NCBI GenBank assembly: GCA_024663395.1
Contig: JANFAH010000008.1
Span: forward strand, 930,001-994,000
Source of the DNA: Pisolithus tinctorius
Taxonomy: Eukaryota; Basidiomycota; Agaricomycetes; Boletales; Pisolithaceae
Direction: 5' to 3'
DNA length: 64,000 nt
Below, one piece after another: positions 11,398-20,729 of this stretch. The notes beneath the pieces are model-generated. The model was not told where the DNA came from. It worked only from the letters and a program-made list of their open reading frames with translations, and did not search any database. The position numbers and the translations under genes are program-made. Within the stretch, counting starts at the first letter, position 1. Each line of letters opens with the position of its first letter.

Positions 11398-12525
11398 TTA
11401 GTAACACAGTCCTCCTCTGGAGGATCTGCCACGAGGGGTACCCCTTCCACCTCTGATGGAGTTGTAGCCTCTGGCTGGTTTGGGGGTGGAGGTTAACTGG
11501 GAAGGGAGGGAGGCTGCGAGCTGGGGTTTGGGCCCAAGCCACCCTGGAATTGTGGGAAAGGGGCAAAGACTGGTCAGGTGGTCAAGTGACTTACATCCCA
11601 TGCATCTAAACTGTTTCTTGCTGAGGTGGACTACCCCCATGCTGTGGTCCTCTGAGTGGAAATGTAGGTTGTGGATGAGGCAGTGCCAGAGAAAGTGCTT
11701 TTCGAGGGTTAGGAAGGTGGGGGTGTAGGAGCAGTAGATGTTCCAGAGCATTTGTTTGCATCTGATGTTATTGGCAATACAGATGCTGGTGATGTGGATT
11801 GAGTTGATTAAGGTGGGTAGCACATCAGGGTTTGGGTCTAAACCTTTGATGAAATATGGGATGAGATCGTCAGATTGCATAGCATGTTTGACAACATCTG
11901 CAACTATGGCATTGCTTTCTGGGGAGTCAGGGAGAGTGAAGTTTTCGAGGGTACAGAGGAAGGTGGGAGTAGGTTGGGCGAAAGGGAGTGTAAAAACTGT
12001 GATATCAGGGGTAGAGATGACTTGGAGGTTGACTAGAAAGGACATAGCCTCCTGGGATAGGCCTGAGATAAGGAAGTGCCAAGGTGGAGGGTTGCGCTCC
12101 ATGGTGAAGGTGCTGTCCTGCTGAGGGGTGCTGATGATGAGGTTTGTGGATGTGTCCTTCCCAACTACCCATTGAACCAATGTTCTTAGTTTTGACCACA
12201 TGGCCTCCACATTGTGTTCAAATTTTGTCCTCCAGGGCCTTACCCAGGCTTTGGGGCCTGGTTTGTTCATCCAGGTGGTCAGAAGCATTTCATTGAGGCC
12301 ATCGGTGATGGGATCACAGATCTGGGGTATGGAGAAGCCATTTGGCAGGTGTGGAGTGATCTCTAGGAGTGGCATAGCTATGTGATGTGAGTAGCATATA
12401 TGCCTTTGGGTACTAGGTGACACACCTAGTTGTGGCGGGGTTACTTGTGGGGTAGTCTCTGCTGCAGCCACAGGGGGGGATGTATTTGGCATTGGAGGCA
12501 GAGGCCCAGAGGGCTGGGGTGGCAC
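11398..12525 (-). CDS. LINE ORF1, CCHC zinc-knuckle protein
   Basis: The open frame of about 375 codons probably encodes the RNA-binding protein of the LINE particle. The start is uncertain: the frame opens upstream of 12525 without a clear in-frame ATG, and an ATG for MPNTSPPV lies shortly inside. The N-terminal 40 residues are proline-rich. The centre has no motif I can name. Near the C-terminus CMGCKSLDHLTSLC matches a C-x2-C-x4-H-x4-C knuckle, followed by a Gly/Arg-rich tail (GGRGTPRGRSSRGG). The frame is intact, unlike ORF2, and lies about 370 bp upstream of the ORF2 region on the same strand. Confidence 0.75.
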   Translation of the reverse strand: MPPQPSGPLPPMPNTSPPVAAAETTPQVTPPQLGVSPSTQRHICYSHHIAMPLLEITPHLPNGFSIPQICDPITDGLNEMLLTTWMNKPGPKAWVRPWRTKFEHNVEAMWSKLRTLVQWVVGKDTSTNLIISTPQQDSTFTMERNPPPWHFLISGLSQEAMSFLVNLQVISTPDITVFTLPFAQPTPTFLCTLENFTLPDSPESNAIVADVVKHAMQSDDLIPYFIKGLDPNPDVLPTLINSIHITSICIANNIRCKQMLWNIYCSYTPTFLTLEKHFLWHCLIHNLHFHSEDHSMGVVHLSKKQFRCMGCKSLDHLTSLCPFPTIPGWLGPKPQLAASLPSQLTSTPKPARGYNSIRGGRGTPRGRSSRGGLCY

Positions 12526-14457
12526 TTCATGGCAGGGTGAGAGGTCATAGCACAGCTCTCAGACTAACAGCATACCTGTGATGGGACCTTCCCTGTGATG
12601 GGCCTGTGTCATTCTCACTTCCATCTTCTGGATATTCTTGACAACACTTCTGTGATCAGTGGTGGGGGTGGCAGTGGGAGTGCAGGGTTGGAGAGTGGTT
12701 GTGGGAGGCACCATGTTGTAGATGATGTGCTACCAGAGCAGGACCATGCACAGCTCATGGAGGAGATGAGCAAGGTGAGTTGTCAGGCAGTGATGAGGGA
12801 GGAAGAGGTGAATACTCAGATGCTGGAAGGGGTTGATGAGCATTGTGGGTGTTTGGTGCTGCACAGCCTCATGTGTGTGGGTGGGGTTGTGCTTCGGCTG
12901 GGGGTGGGGGGAGACAAGGGGTTGCCTCCTGGTCTGGGCCCTTTTGGTGCATTGTTGGGGGGAGCACTTTGACAAATGCTTGTGAGTTGGAAATGAGGCG
13001 AAGGGAGTGATGAAGCATATTCACTACTAATGGAATGTCAAAGGCTTTCAGGTCAGCTTCATGCAACAGCTGAAGCTGGTCTGAATAATTCACATTAGTC
13101 AGGCCAGCATAATTGTGCAAGATCAGTTATACTCACCAGCTGTCCAATGCTTGAGATAAAATGACAAAGCAGGTACTGGCACAAAGTGGTCTTCTTCCTC
13201 CTCTGCTGGAGCCTCCAAATTGTAATCTTGTTCCATCTGCTCTTTCAAAAATGGAACAGTGAGAGCATGGAGCTCATTGGTGTTGAGGCACTTCACATTG
13301 AAATCAGGACCAACCACTGGAACTCCAGCTGGCCAATCAACAATGGTATGCTTGTGGACAAAGAGCAGGTCTAGCAGCACCTTCTATGGAACATTCTTCT
13401 GCCCACACTTGATCTTGGCTTCATCTGTGGGGCTTCAGCTAGTAGATCAGACAGAGATAGTTGTAGTGACTTATGGAACTTCTGCGAGATCATCAGGGGT
13501 AAGATATGCTGATTTTGATTGTGTCTGACTTCCTGGGATTGTAATTCAAGAGCATGGTCAAGTGACTTTTGCGATAACAGGGCAAAGTTGGGTAGTGGGA
13601 CAGAAGCAGCAGAGTCAAGGATTTTATATCTAGAGTAAATTGTCAGTGTAAACCTGACCCGCAATGATTGTACTCACTTGATAATTGTACAGAGAAAATC
13701 CAATAATTTTGCAACATCTGTCTGCCTCTCACTTGCAAGTTGCATGCAGAGCGAAGAGCCAGCAAAGACACCTTGAGCTTGGCATGCAGCTTCATCATTT
13801 CCACTATAAATGACACATCCAAAAACATGGATGCCCTCCACATTACTCCATGTTTGCACCTGCACAAAGATGTAATTATGCCATGAATCAGAAAAAAAAA
13901 ACAGGGGGGGGAAAGGGGAGCATCATGAACTGATTGTGTGAAGGAATCCCTGCATGTCATTACCTGGCTGACCATCACCTTCGAACTCATGTCCTTGGTA
14001 CTGTTGATACTCTCATTCCAGAACTTCCAAATTTTTGCCCACAGCTCAGGATGTTCTCCCTCATCTTTATGACTCTCATAATGTTTCACCTGGTGGCTGT
14101 AGTAATCATTCATGGATTCTATGACCAAGTCAGGATTGAGGAGGGAAATGAACACAAAGTTACTCACTGTCAGACAATTTAGGATTGGTCCTCACATACC
14201 AAGCCTGATGTATGTTCCAAACTGATTCAGCCTGGGTAGCCTTAGTAGTGAGTCCAGCAGTGGCCATAATCAACACAAGTGTTTTTCCATATTCATCAGC
14301 AATGGCTTGGGCCTCTTGAGTGGTGTGTGCACCAAGTGCCTGTGCCTTCTGTAAGGCATTGATGGGGAGCCTACCACACCTTAAAGTTGGGGGCCCATTC
14401 TCTGCAGCAAGCCCATCCTCATCGGATTCAGAGCATCTACCAACCTTGGGCAGAATA

Positions 14458-14980
14458 TGTTACGCTCGACCGAAGTCAAGACGTAGGGAGAGCTCAAACG
14501 CAGACTAAGGTTTCTACTGAGCAACGGCTGCAGTAACCTCTGTAAACGACAGAGGATTTGTCTACCTAGCAACGGCTAAAGGTAGTCTACCCAGCAACGG
14601 CTGAAGGTAACCTCTGTAAACGACAGAGGATTTGGGGCAACGCCGGTAAGAGTGGTCCTGGTTAGGGACACTGAGGGCGAAGTTCTGAGGAACGCTGCGT
14701 ATGATTGAGCAGCTCAAGTCTGGGTTTCCAGGACTTGAGCCGGCAGTTTAAATACTACACAAAAACGGACCATGAGGCGTCCGCATGTAACGAGGTAACT
14801 ACGCCATTGGTTGAACAATGACGACACATGTCCTAAGCATGTAACGAGCTAGTAACGCTAGTGGTGGAAATAGAGAGCCGTCGGATCAGAGAGAAGACGG
14901 CTCTAAAAGGAAACTAAGTCCAACGGATCAAAACAAGGTAAACGTACAGTAAAAGGAAAAGTTAGGGGTGAAACATAACA
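14458..14980 (-). mobile_element. Solo LTR of the element B family
   Basis: The 523-bp sequence is the reverse complement of the LTRs at 30000-30449 and 36389-36838. It has TG/CA ends (TGTTATGTTTCACCCC in sense) and a perfect 5-bp TSD, gaata, at 14453-14457 and 14981-14985. It is about 70 bp longer than the full-element LTRs because the region with GCAACGGCT is tandemly repeated. No internal element sequence is present, so it is the product of LTR-LTR recombination. It lies inside the minus-strand hypothetical gene. Confidence 0.92.
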
Positions 14981-15471
14981 GAATACAAGTAGATTTCCCT
15001 TTGCACTTTCTAAGTTCACCAGTATCTTCATGTCCACAGTATCTTCAGAAGAAGGAAAGTCAAGAGGAGGGGTGGACAGATGAGTGTTGAGGTCATAATT
15101 CCCAGCTCAAATTTCTCTCGCCATCTGCTGACATTTAAGGTTGTACCTCACGGTGGTGGACCAGTCACTGTCACTATGTTCATCGTCACTGTTGTCTGTT
15201 TGGAGTATAAGTGCTATGTAAATAAAAGTAGTGCCATTAAATACAATACCTGAGGGTTGGTGGTCAACATTGCTTGCATGGTAAACTTCTCTGAAGTCAG
15301 CAGGGTCTTCACTATGCATAACAACTGCCACCGCTTGCTCATCTTCTTCACTCTCCATGGACTGGTTGTTGTAGGAGACCTTCTGAGGGGTACAGGGTGG
15401 GTGACAAGCTGAAGGGGCATTTGGGGGGTCAGCCTTTAAGGGGAATATGACTTCATAGGATACAAACTTAC

Positions 15472-15787
15472 ATTGTTCACAATCATCCTCATCACTGGAC
15501 ATGTTCTGAAGGGCATGGGACAAATGTGCATCCAAAGGGATATTGGGGGGGACAGCTGGTAGTGATGTTGAGAAGAGGTATGGTTGCATATAGATACAAA
15601 CTTACATTGTTCATGATCATCCTCATTGTTGGACATGCTCTGGAGGCCATGGCACAGATGCACATCTGAAGTGGTACTAGGGGGGACAGCTAGTGGTGAC
15701 ACTGAGAGGGAATATGGTCACAAGAGAATACAAACTTACATTGTTTACGATGATCCTCATTGTCTGAAGGAGTATTGGAGGGGACAG
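15472..15787 (-). repeat. Tandem array of small exons and 50-bp introns
   Basis: On the minus strand three consecutive exons of 48, 84 and 84 bp (15787-15740, 15689-15606, 15555-15472) each end in an acidic block and a CAAT|GTAAGTTTG donor. They are separated by two introns of exactly 50 bp that end in CTAG or CCAG. Each exon encodes a version of AVPPxxPxDxHLxHxLQxMSxxEDDxEQ. All have lengths divisible by three, so unit gain or loss keeps the frame. A further divergent unit (ADPPNAPS to SEEDEQ) follows at about 15430-15330. Another donor-proximal pair sits at 17091-17121 and 17290-17320. Confidence 0.75.
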
Positions 15788-16798
15788 CTAGCAGCGACAC
15801 TGAATGATCATCCTTGTCAACTATATCCTGCATAGTGATCATGCCTCCATGGAGCTGCTTGAGGGCAGTACAGTGGCCCAATTTTGTACCATCTTTCAGT
15901 GGAACCATCATTGAGTGAAAGGAATTGAGATACTCTTCTTCACACTCCTTTTCTGTTAAACCTTGCGAGGGATGCCATGGACATGGCTTGTGAGTTGGAC
16001 ATTGAGCTATGCTAGATCCAGCCTCCTGAAAATGAAGGTCAGCAAGCCAAAAAAAAAAAGGGACCTAATGCAGCTCTAACCTCAGGACCAGTATTGTGGT
16101 TTCTGGTTGGTGCTGCTGGAAGGAGGTTGAGCATGAGTGTGGAAGACAGGGTAAATTATGCATATGTACTGGGTTTGATGGTGTAATGGCACTTCTTCGC
16201 ACCTTGCCCAGGTTGGATTTTACTGGGTGATGTTGCAGTACCCTTGATTCTTTTTGACCTGCAAACCCCAATGGGGGGGCCAATCTTCATAGAGGGATCA
16301 GAGGGCGACATTCATGGAGGCACAGTGAGAATCACACAGCAGACATGCAGTCACACAGTGGGGGAGTTCTCCAGAAACACATAGTCACCTGGTTCCTTGC
16401 TCAAGCAAGAGTATAAAAACAAATGAAGAGAAAAAAGGAGTGGACATGGTCAGTGATTCAATGAATGACTGGGGGTAGAAAAAGAGATGAGGAGGAAAGC
16501 AAGTTAGTGCCTATTTATGTTTTTCAGCCAAAAGGTGTATGCACCTCTTTTGAACTGGCACTGGCTTCTTCCTGGCTGACTTGTCAAACCTTACAGCCAT
16601 CAAGGGAAAATGTCAAACGACACAGGGTCAATGGAATGAATGAACAGCAATGACACAGGGTTGACAGAACGAAATTTAATAACTGAAAAAAAACACATCA
16701 ACAAGATTATGATAAAAGAAAAACTGACACACTTTGTTAGAAACTCCAGGCTGATAAGTTAGCTGGTAGAGTCCATGTTTCAAGCTGGAGGGAAGTAA

Positions 16799-16822
16799 TA
16801 TATATATATATATATATATATA
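16799..16822. repeat. TA microsatellite
   Basis: An uninterrupted (TA)12 run. Nearby, at about 16940-16975, GGAAGCAT is tandemly repeated. A similar TA run sits at about 27181-27198. Confidence 0.9.
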
Positions 16823-17423
16823 ATGGTAACAGAGCATCCACTGGCACCTTAACTTACCTGGATGCAGGTACTACCAGCACCATGGCTACACAAGGGAACG
16901 ATGACCAAATGATTACATGTTGATGTGAGCAAATAAACTAGTTCAGGGCATGGAAGCATGGAAGCATGGAAGCATATTTTTGACCCTCTGTTTGGTAAGC
17001 AACATCAGTAGACCTGATGAAGACAGATTGTAAAACATATCTATGATAGGAAGGTATGCCAAAAAGAAATGATGCAGAGACAGAGAGAAACACATACCAC
17101 AGATTGTGATGCGAGACAAAGTGTTGTTACCAGTGTAGTTCAAGGAATGGTCACATTGAAGGTTAGTTTTGGCCTTGGTGGTGAACAGCATTGCACAGTA
17201 GTTCATAGGCCAGATCTGATGAACAAGGATAATGATATGATCTACTATATAAAATATGTAGAGGAGGCATGTCGGATGGGACGAGTAAACACATACCACT
17301 CATTGTATTATGAGACAAAGTGGATAAGATGAGATAAATGCTAGCCAAATGGAAAATATCAGTGTGATGTTCAGGAGAGTAGAAATGGTAAAAGGACTTA
17401 TCTCTTCTGCATCAATGTAGGCA

Positions 17424-17513
17424 TCACTCTGCTTTAGGATGGTTCTCCATCTTTGATAAGATCATGCACACCTCAGGAATATCAGTGAAATTCACAAGAA
17501 CAGAAAAAGACAT
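17424..17513 (-). CDS. Possible first exon of the minus-strand gene
   Basis: The frame MSFSVLVNFTDIPEV... runs 29 codons from an ATG at 17513 to a TGA that may be a mutated CGA. The start lies 18 nt downstream of a box (17532-17546) that also precedes the starts of the plus-strand genes at 18079 and 20730. This context, rather than any domain, supports it as a start exon. Confidence 0.35.
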   Translation of the reverse strand: MSFSVLVNFTDIPEVCMILSKMENHPKAE

Positions 17514-17531
17514 GAATATGTGGCGACCTTG

Positions 17532-17546
17532 GTGACACGAAGTCAA
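17532..17546 (-). promoter_or_regulatory. Start-proximal box, copy 1
   Basis: On the minus strand the sequence is TTGACTTCGTGTCAC, 18 nt before the ATG at 17513. The same word with at most one change occurs before the ATGs at 18079 and 20730. Copies 1 and 2 belong to a longer inverted repeat that also includes a 22-bp block at 17560-17581 and 17992-18013. Confidence 0.5.
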
Positions 17547-18056
17547 CTTCAAGATGTTTGAGTGGCATGAAGCCAGCTCAGTGGGCAGACCTATGGGGTT
17601 TCATAATGAAATCAATGGATGGCAGAAGGCAGTGGAGGGAACAGTGGAAGAGCCTCGGAGGTTGATGGAGACAAAAGACGATGCTGAAAAGTGGTGAGAA
17701 TGGCAATGAGGCAGAGGACAGTGCCATGGACAGCATGGACAGCATCCTGACTTAGGTTATTTTCCCTTGGGAATTCTCCATCCACATGGCAACGACTGTC
17801 CTAATGGCAACCATGCACACAACAATGACAAACAATTGAGTTCTTCCTTTGTTGTCCTTGCTGCCATTGCCACCACTCCTCAACATTTGTTCAACAGTGT
17901 TTCAGGTGTTGCCTATTTGTTATTACTTGAACTTGGCTTTGACAATTGTGTTTTTTAGGTCCTATTTCCGCACTACCACTCCAATTTGCCTCTGAGTTGG
18001 CTTCATGCCACTCGCTATACTGAAGCTAACTTTGTGTTGCTTCAATCTGCACTCCA

Positions 18057-18071
18057 TTGACTTTGTGTCAC
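18057..18071 (+). promoter_or_regulatory. Start-proximal box, copy 2
   Basis: TTGACTTTGTGTCAC lies 7 nt upstream of the ATG at 18079. It differs from copies 1 and 3 at a single CpG-type position (TTCG against TTTG). It could be a promoter element, a 5' UTR motif, or the relic of a shared mobile sequence. Confidence 0.5.
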
Positions 18072-18078
18072 TGAGGTC

Positions 18079-20370
18079 ATGGATTCCCGATTGTTAGTGC
18101 AGTTCAACACCTCAAGGACCCATTTCATACTCACATTGGTGCATGCTTGTGTGGTTATATTTCATTTCTTGACCCTTTCTCCTCACCGGCTCTACTTTGA
18201 CCTTGAAGATTCCCTCAAGCATCCTCTATGGCATCTGGCCCAGCCTCTTTCAAACTGTACCTTCAGCCCCAGGATGGTATGTGCTATTTTTTTTTTTTTT
18301 TCTGGGCTAACTTACATCCACAGCTACAATTACTTCACTTGATGTGCGAGCAGTTGCATGCAAGGAGAACTGGGTGATCACATCACCTAACATGGATCTT
18401 GTCAAAGAACCATATATTTTTGAGGAGGAAGAACTTTGTTGCTGTGCTGACAGTCGTCTCAGGGTAGTTGACTGCTTTCAATGGCCACAGACACATGAGA
18501 AACAATATGAGTATTTGATCTGCATCCCTCAAAAGCACTCCATCCCCACTCTCCAGATTGCATGGTACGATCCAACTCCCAGTGACTTTGTTGTTCCAAC
18601 CGGCTCCCAGTTTGCAGTGGGCACACTTCAGAGTGTGAAAGTTGTGGCATTTGAAGAGGCACTTCAAAGTTTGTGCAGCCACCACCACACCCTTCAAGAT
18701 CAACCTGTTGGTCAAGATGCTCTGCGCACTCTGATGCGTTTGGCTTGACATGAGGTCATGCGTCTTTGACAACATCCCCTACTTTTCTGAGACCTTGTCA
18801 TGTTCGTTGCACAGCTTCAGCATAAAATACTTGACATCTACACATTACTTGAGTATATTGAATATGTCTACCCACTTCTCCTAAACCCTCTGTCATGCCC
18901 TCCGCAAGCCAACTCCACATGGATGGGTTGCTTTGTTAGGGCCACCGAAGTATGCAAAGCTCTGTATTTTGCAGGGGTGCCTGTCTGGCTTGTTTGTAGC
19001 AAAGAATATATTCCCCTGACTATGAACATTGTATGCTTGGTATGATTAACATACCCTGATGGTATTGTCAGGTCTATGTATATGGAGAATGGTGTGGCAA
19101 AGCCCTTCCCTTCCATCTGGCAAGGTCCAAGCAATGCCCTCCATCAATACCATACCCACCATGGCTATGAAGGTACCCTCACTGATGTGCCCAAGCACCT
19201 ACCCATATCATATCCTTCCTTGTTGTGCCCATCCTATAGTAGCAGGAGACAGCCTACTACAAGACAATCCAGAACTGTGAGGGACAGAGCGTCTGCAGGC
19301 CCTTCTCAAGGTACATAATTCTCAGGTCTCCCTTTCCTTGTTTTTGACTGCCCTGCAGCATCATCATCAGCAGGTGGAGAGTCAAAATGGGAGGAACCTA
19401 ACCTGCCAGATATTCCGAAACCCCATAGCATGTTTGCAGCTGCTTGGAGAGAAGCTGACAAGAATTTGCAGAGAGTCTCATCTGGTCTTGTGGACCCAGG
19501 CTATTGCTTCCTGAAGCCAATGCTTTTTGTCAATGTGTCTACACCAGAGCAAAAGAAGATTTACCTCTTCAATTGGCTGTCTGCTCATGCACTCTGGATT
19601 AGTCAGGTTGATCTGCACTTGCCCTCAAGGTTCCCTTCCCCTCAGATGTGGAGGGACTTTTTGAATACTATCAACACTGACCCTCTCCCCTTGACACAGA
19701 CCGCATTAAGGAAGTTGGCTGTACAGGATATTTTGGAGGAAGGTATCATTAACTCAGCCCAGGGTTTGGCAGGGGCACTGGAGGAAATTACATGGTGAGG
19801 AATGCAGGTGAATATTACATCTGTTTTGGCCCTGTCTCTCTGTATTCATCCATTGTGCAGGTTAAAATTTTGTCTCTCTCAAATCCCCCTCTCTGGTTCA
19901 TATGGTCCCTTTTGTGGGAACTGTATGAACTCAACTTCCGCTATGAGCTTTACATGCTCGATCAGGCCCTCATCCCCAATCTCTGGACTTCATCAGACGA
20001 AATGCAGTTAACCCACCAGACTCTCCTCTATAGCATCTTCCCTGGAGAGTCTGGTCTCGTGATGTGGTCAGAGTCTTTACTGCAGGACTTGTGTGAGTTA
20101 GGCCTGTGTGCTACCAATGTGCCAACCACACTACCATACATCAACAAGTTCTGTCACTTGTTGTCCATGTGGCCAGGAGTGCCTGCCTGTTTGCAATACC
20201 TGGTCGAGATGAAAGATCAGGATGATAAGGAGGTGTATGCTGTTTTTTCTTTGGCATGCAGATTTTATGTGCAAACTGCATTCGACTTCCTCGGGTGACA
20301 ACCATCCCCTCCTGCGCATGTTTCAATTTGTTTAGAATATATTTCTCTGCATGCAGTCCTGACAATTATG
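18079..20370 (+). pseudogene. Multi-exon hypothetical gene with repeated CGA-to-TGA stops
   Basis: Coding blocks run in order from MDSRLLVQFNTSRTHF at 18079. A small T-rich intron lies near 18280-18323, followed by SLDVRAVACKENWVITSP, LLEYIEYVYPLLLNP, an intron near 19311-19357, MWRDFLNTINTDPLP, an intron near 19809-19860, then LYELNFRYELYMLDQAL to about 20370. The blocks resemble an uncharacterised mushroom protein; no enzyme motif is visible. In-frame TGA codons at 18746, 18767, 18788, 19043, 19796 and 20296 all sit where arginine would fit, for example HPLLF-R-DLV. It is transcribed away from the minus-strand gene and precedes the KDZ gene. It is probably a pseudogene. Confidence 0.6.
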
Positions 20371-20698
20371 TAATACAATGTTTGGGCTGATTTGTAATCG
20401 ATGAAATTGTTTTTGGCTGAACCTTGATTCAAATTGTCCCAGATTTGTATGCCCACTTTTTTCAGATAGTAACTTCATTCATCTCCATCCATGCCAGTCG
20501 CCTCCAGAAGCCAGCTCTCTCTGTTCTTGTCATCACTTATCATGTCCTTGTTCCTGACCATGTACTCGTCTTGGCCTATGTCACTGTCAAATTTTCATTT
20601 CAGCTGTGTAGCCACTCTTTCCTATTGTACTGACCCAGAGTCTGGTGACTTCAGGTCTCAGACACTTAGTAGTGACTTTGAGTCCTGCATATACACTA

Positions 20699-20713
20699 TT
20701 GACTTCGTGTCAC
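20699..20713 (+). promoter_or_regulatory. Start-proximal box, copy 3
   Basis: TTGACTTCGTGTCAC lies 16 nt upstream of the ATG at 20730, the start chosen for the KDZ gene. It is identical to copy 1 at 17532-17546. The upstream sequence at about 20640-20690 has further GTGACTT-type words. Confidence 0.5.
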
Positions 20714-20729
20714 AGTGTTCAGTTACTGA

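Larger units (their letters stand above)
780..12590 (-). mobile_element. Non-LTR retrotransposon (LINE, APE endonuclease type), interrupted
   Basis: Read on the minus strand the order is ORF1 with a CCHC zinc knuckle (about 12525-11398), a spacer, then ORF2 with an apurinic-type endonuclease (about 11030-9187) continuing into reverse transcriptase (2469-780). The 2470-9181 interval is a later LTR element; removing it with one TSD copy restores the ORF2 reading frame. The 3' end is lost at the LTR at 1-779, and no poly-A tail is visible. The 5' end is only approximate. The layout resembles Tad1/L1-like elements of fungi. ORF2 carries stops and mutated catalytic residues, so this copy is dead. 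Confidence 0.85.
12600..17513 (-). pseudogene. Multi-exon hypothetical gene, mushroom-type family
   Basis: Coding blocks with small introns run on the minus strand from an ATG at 17513 (start MSFSVLVNFTDIPEVC, preceded by the box at 17532-17546) to about 12600. They include 16283-16065, the acidic small exons at 15787-15472, 15400-15107, 14167-13674 with IHVFGCVIYSGNDEAACQAQ, and 13380-13141 with VDWPAGVPVVGP. An intron of about 50 bp (GTGAGT...TTCAG) lies near 13130. The blocks resemble an uncharacterised protein family common in mushroom genomes; I cannot name a domain. A solo LTR at 14458-14980 interrupts it. Exon joins are approximate and the gene is probably dead. Confidence 0.5.
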
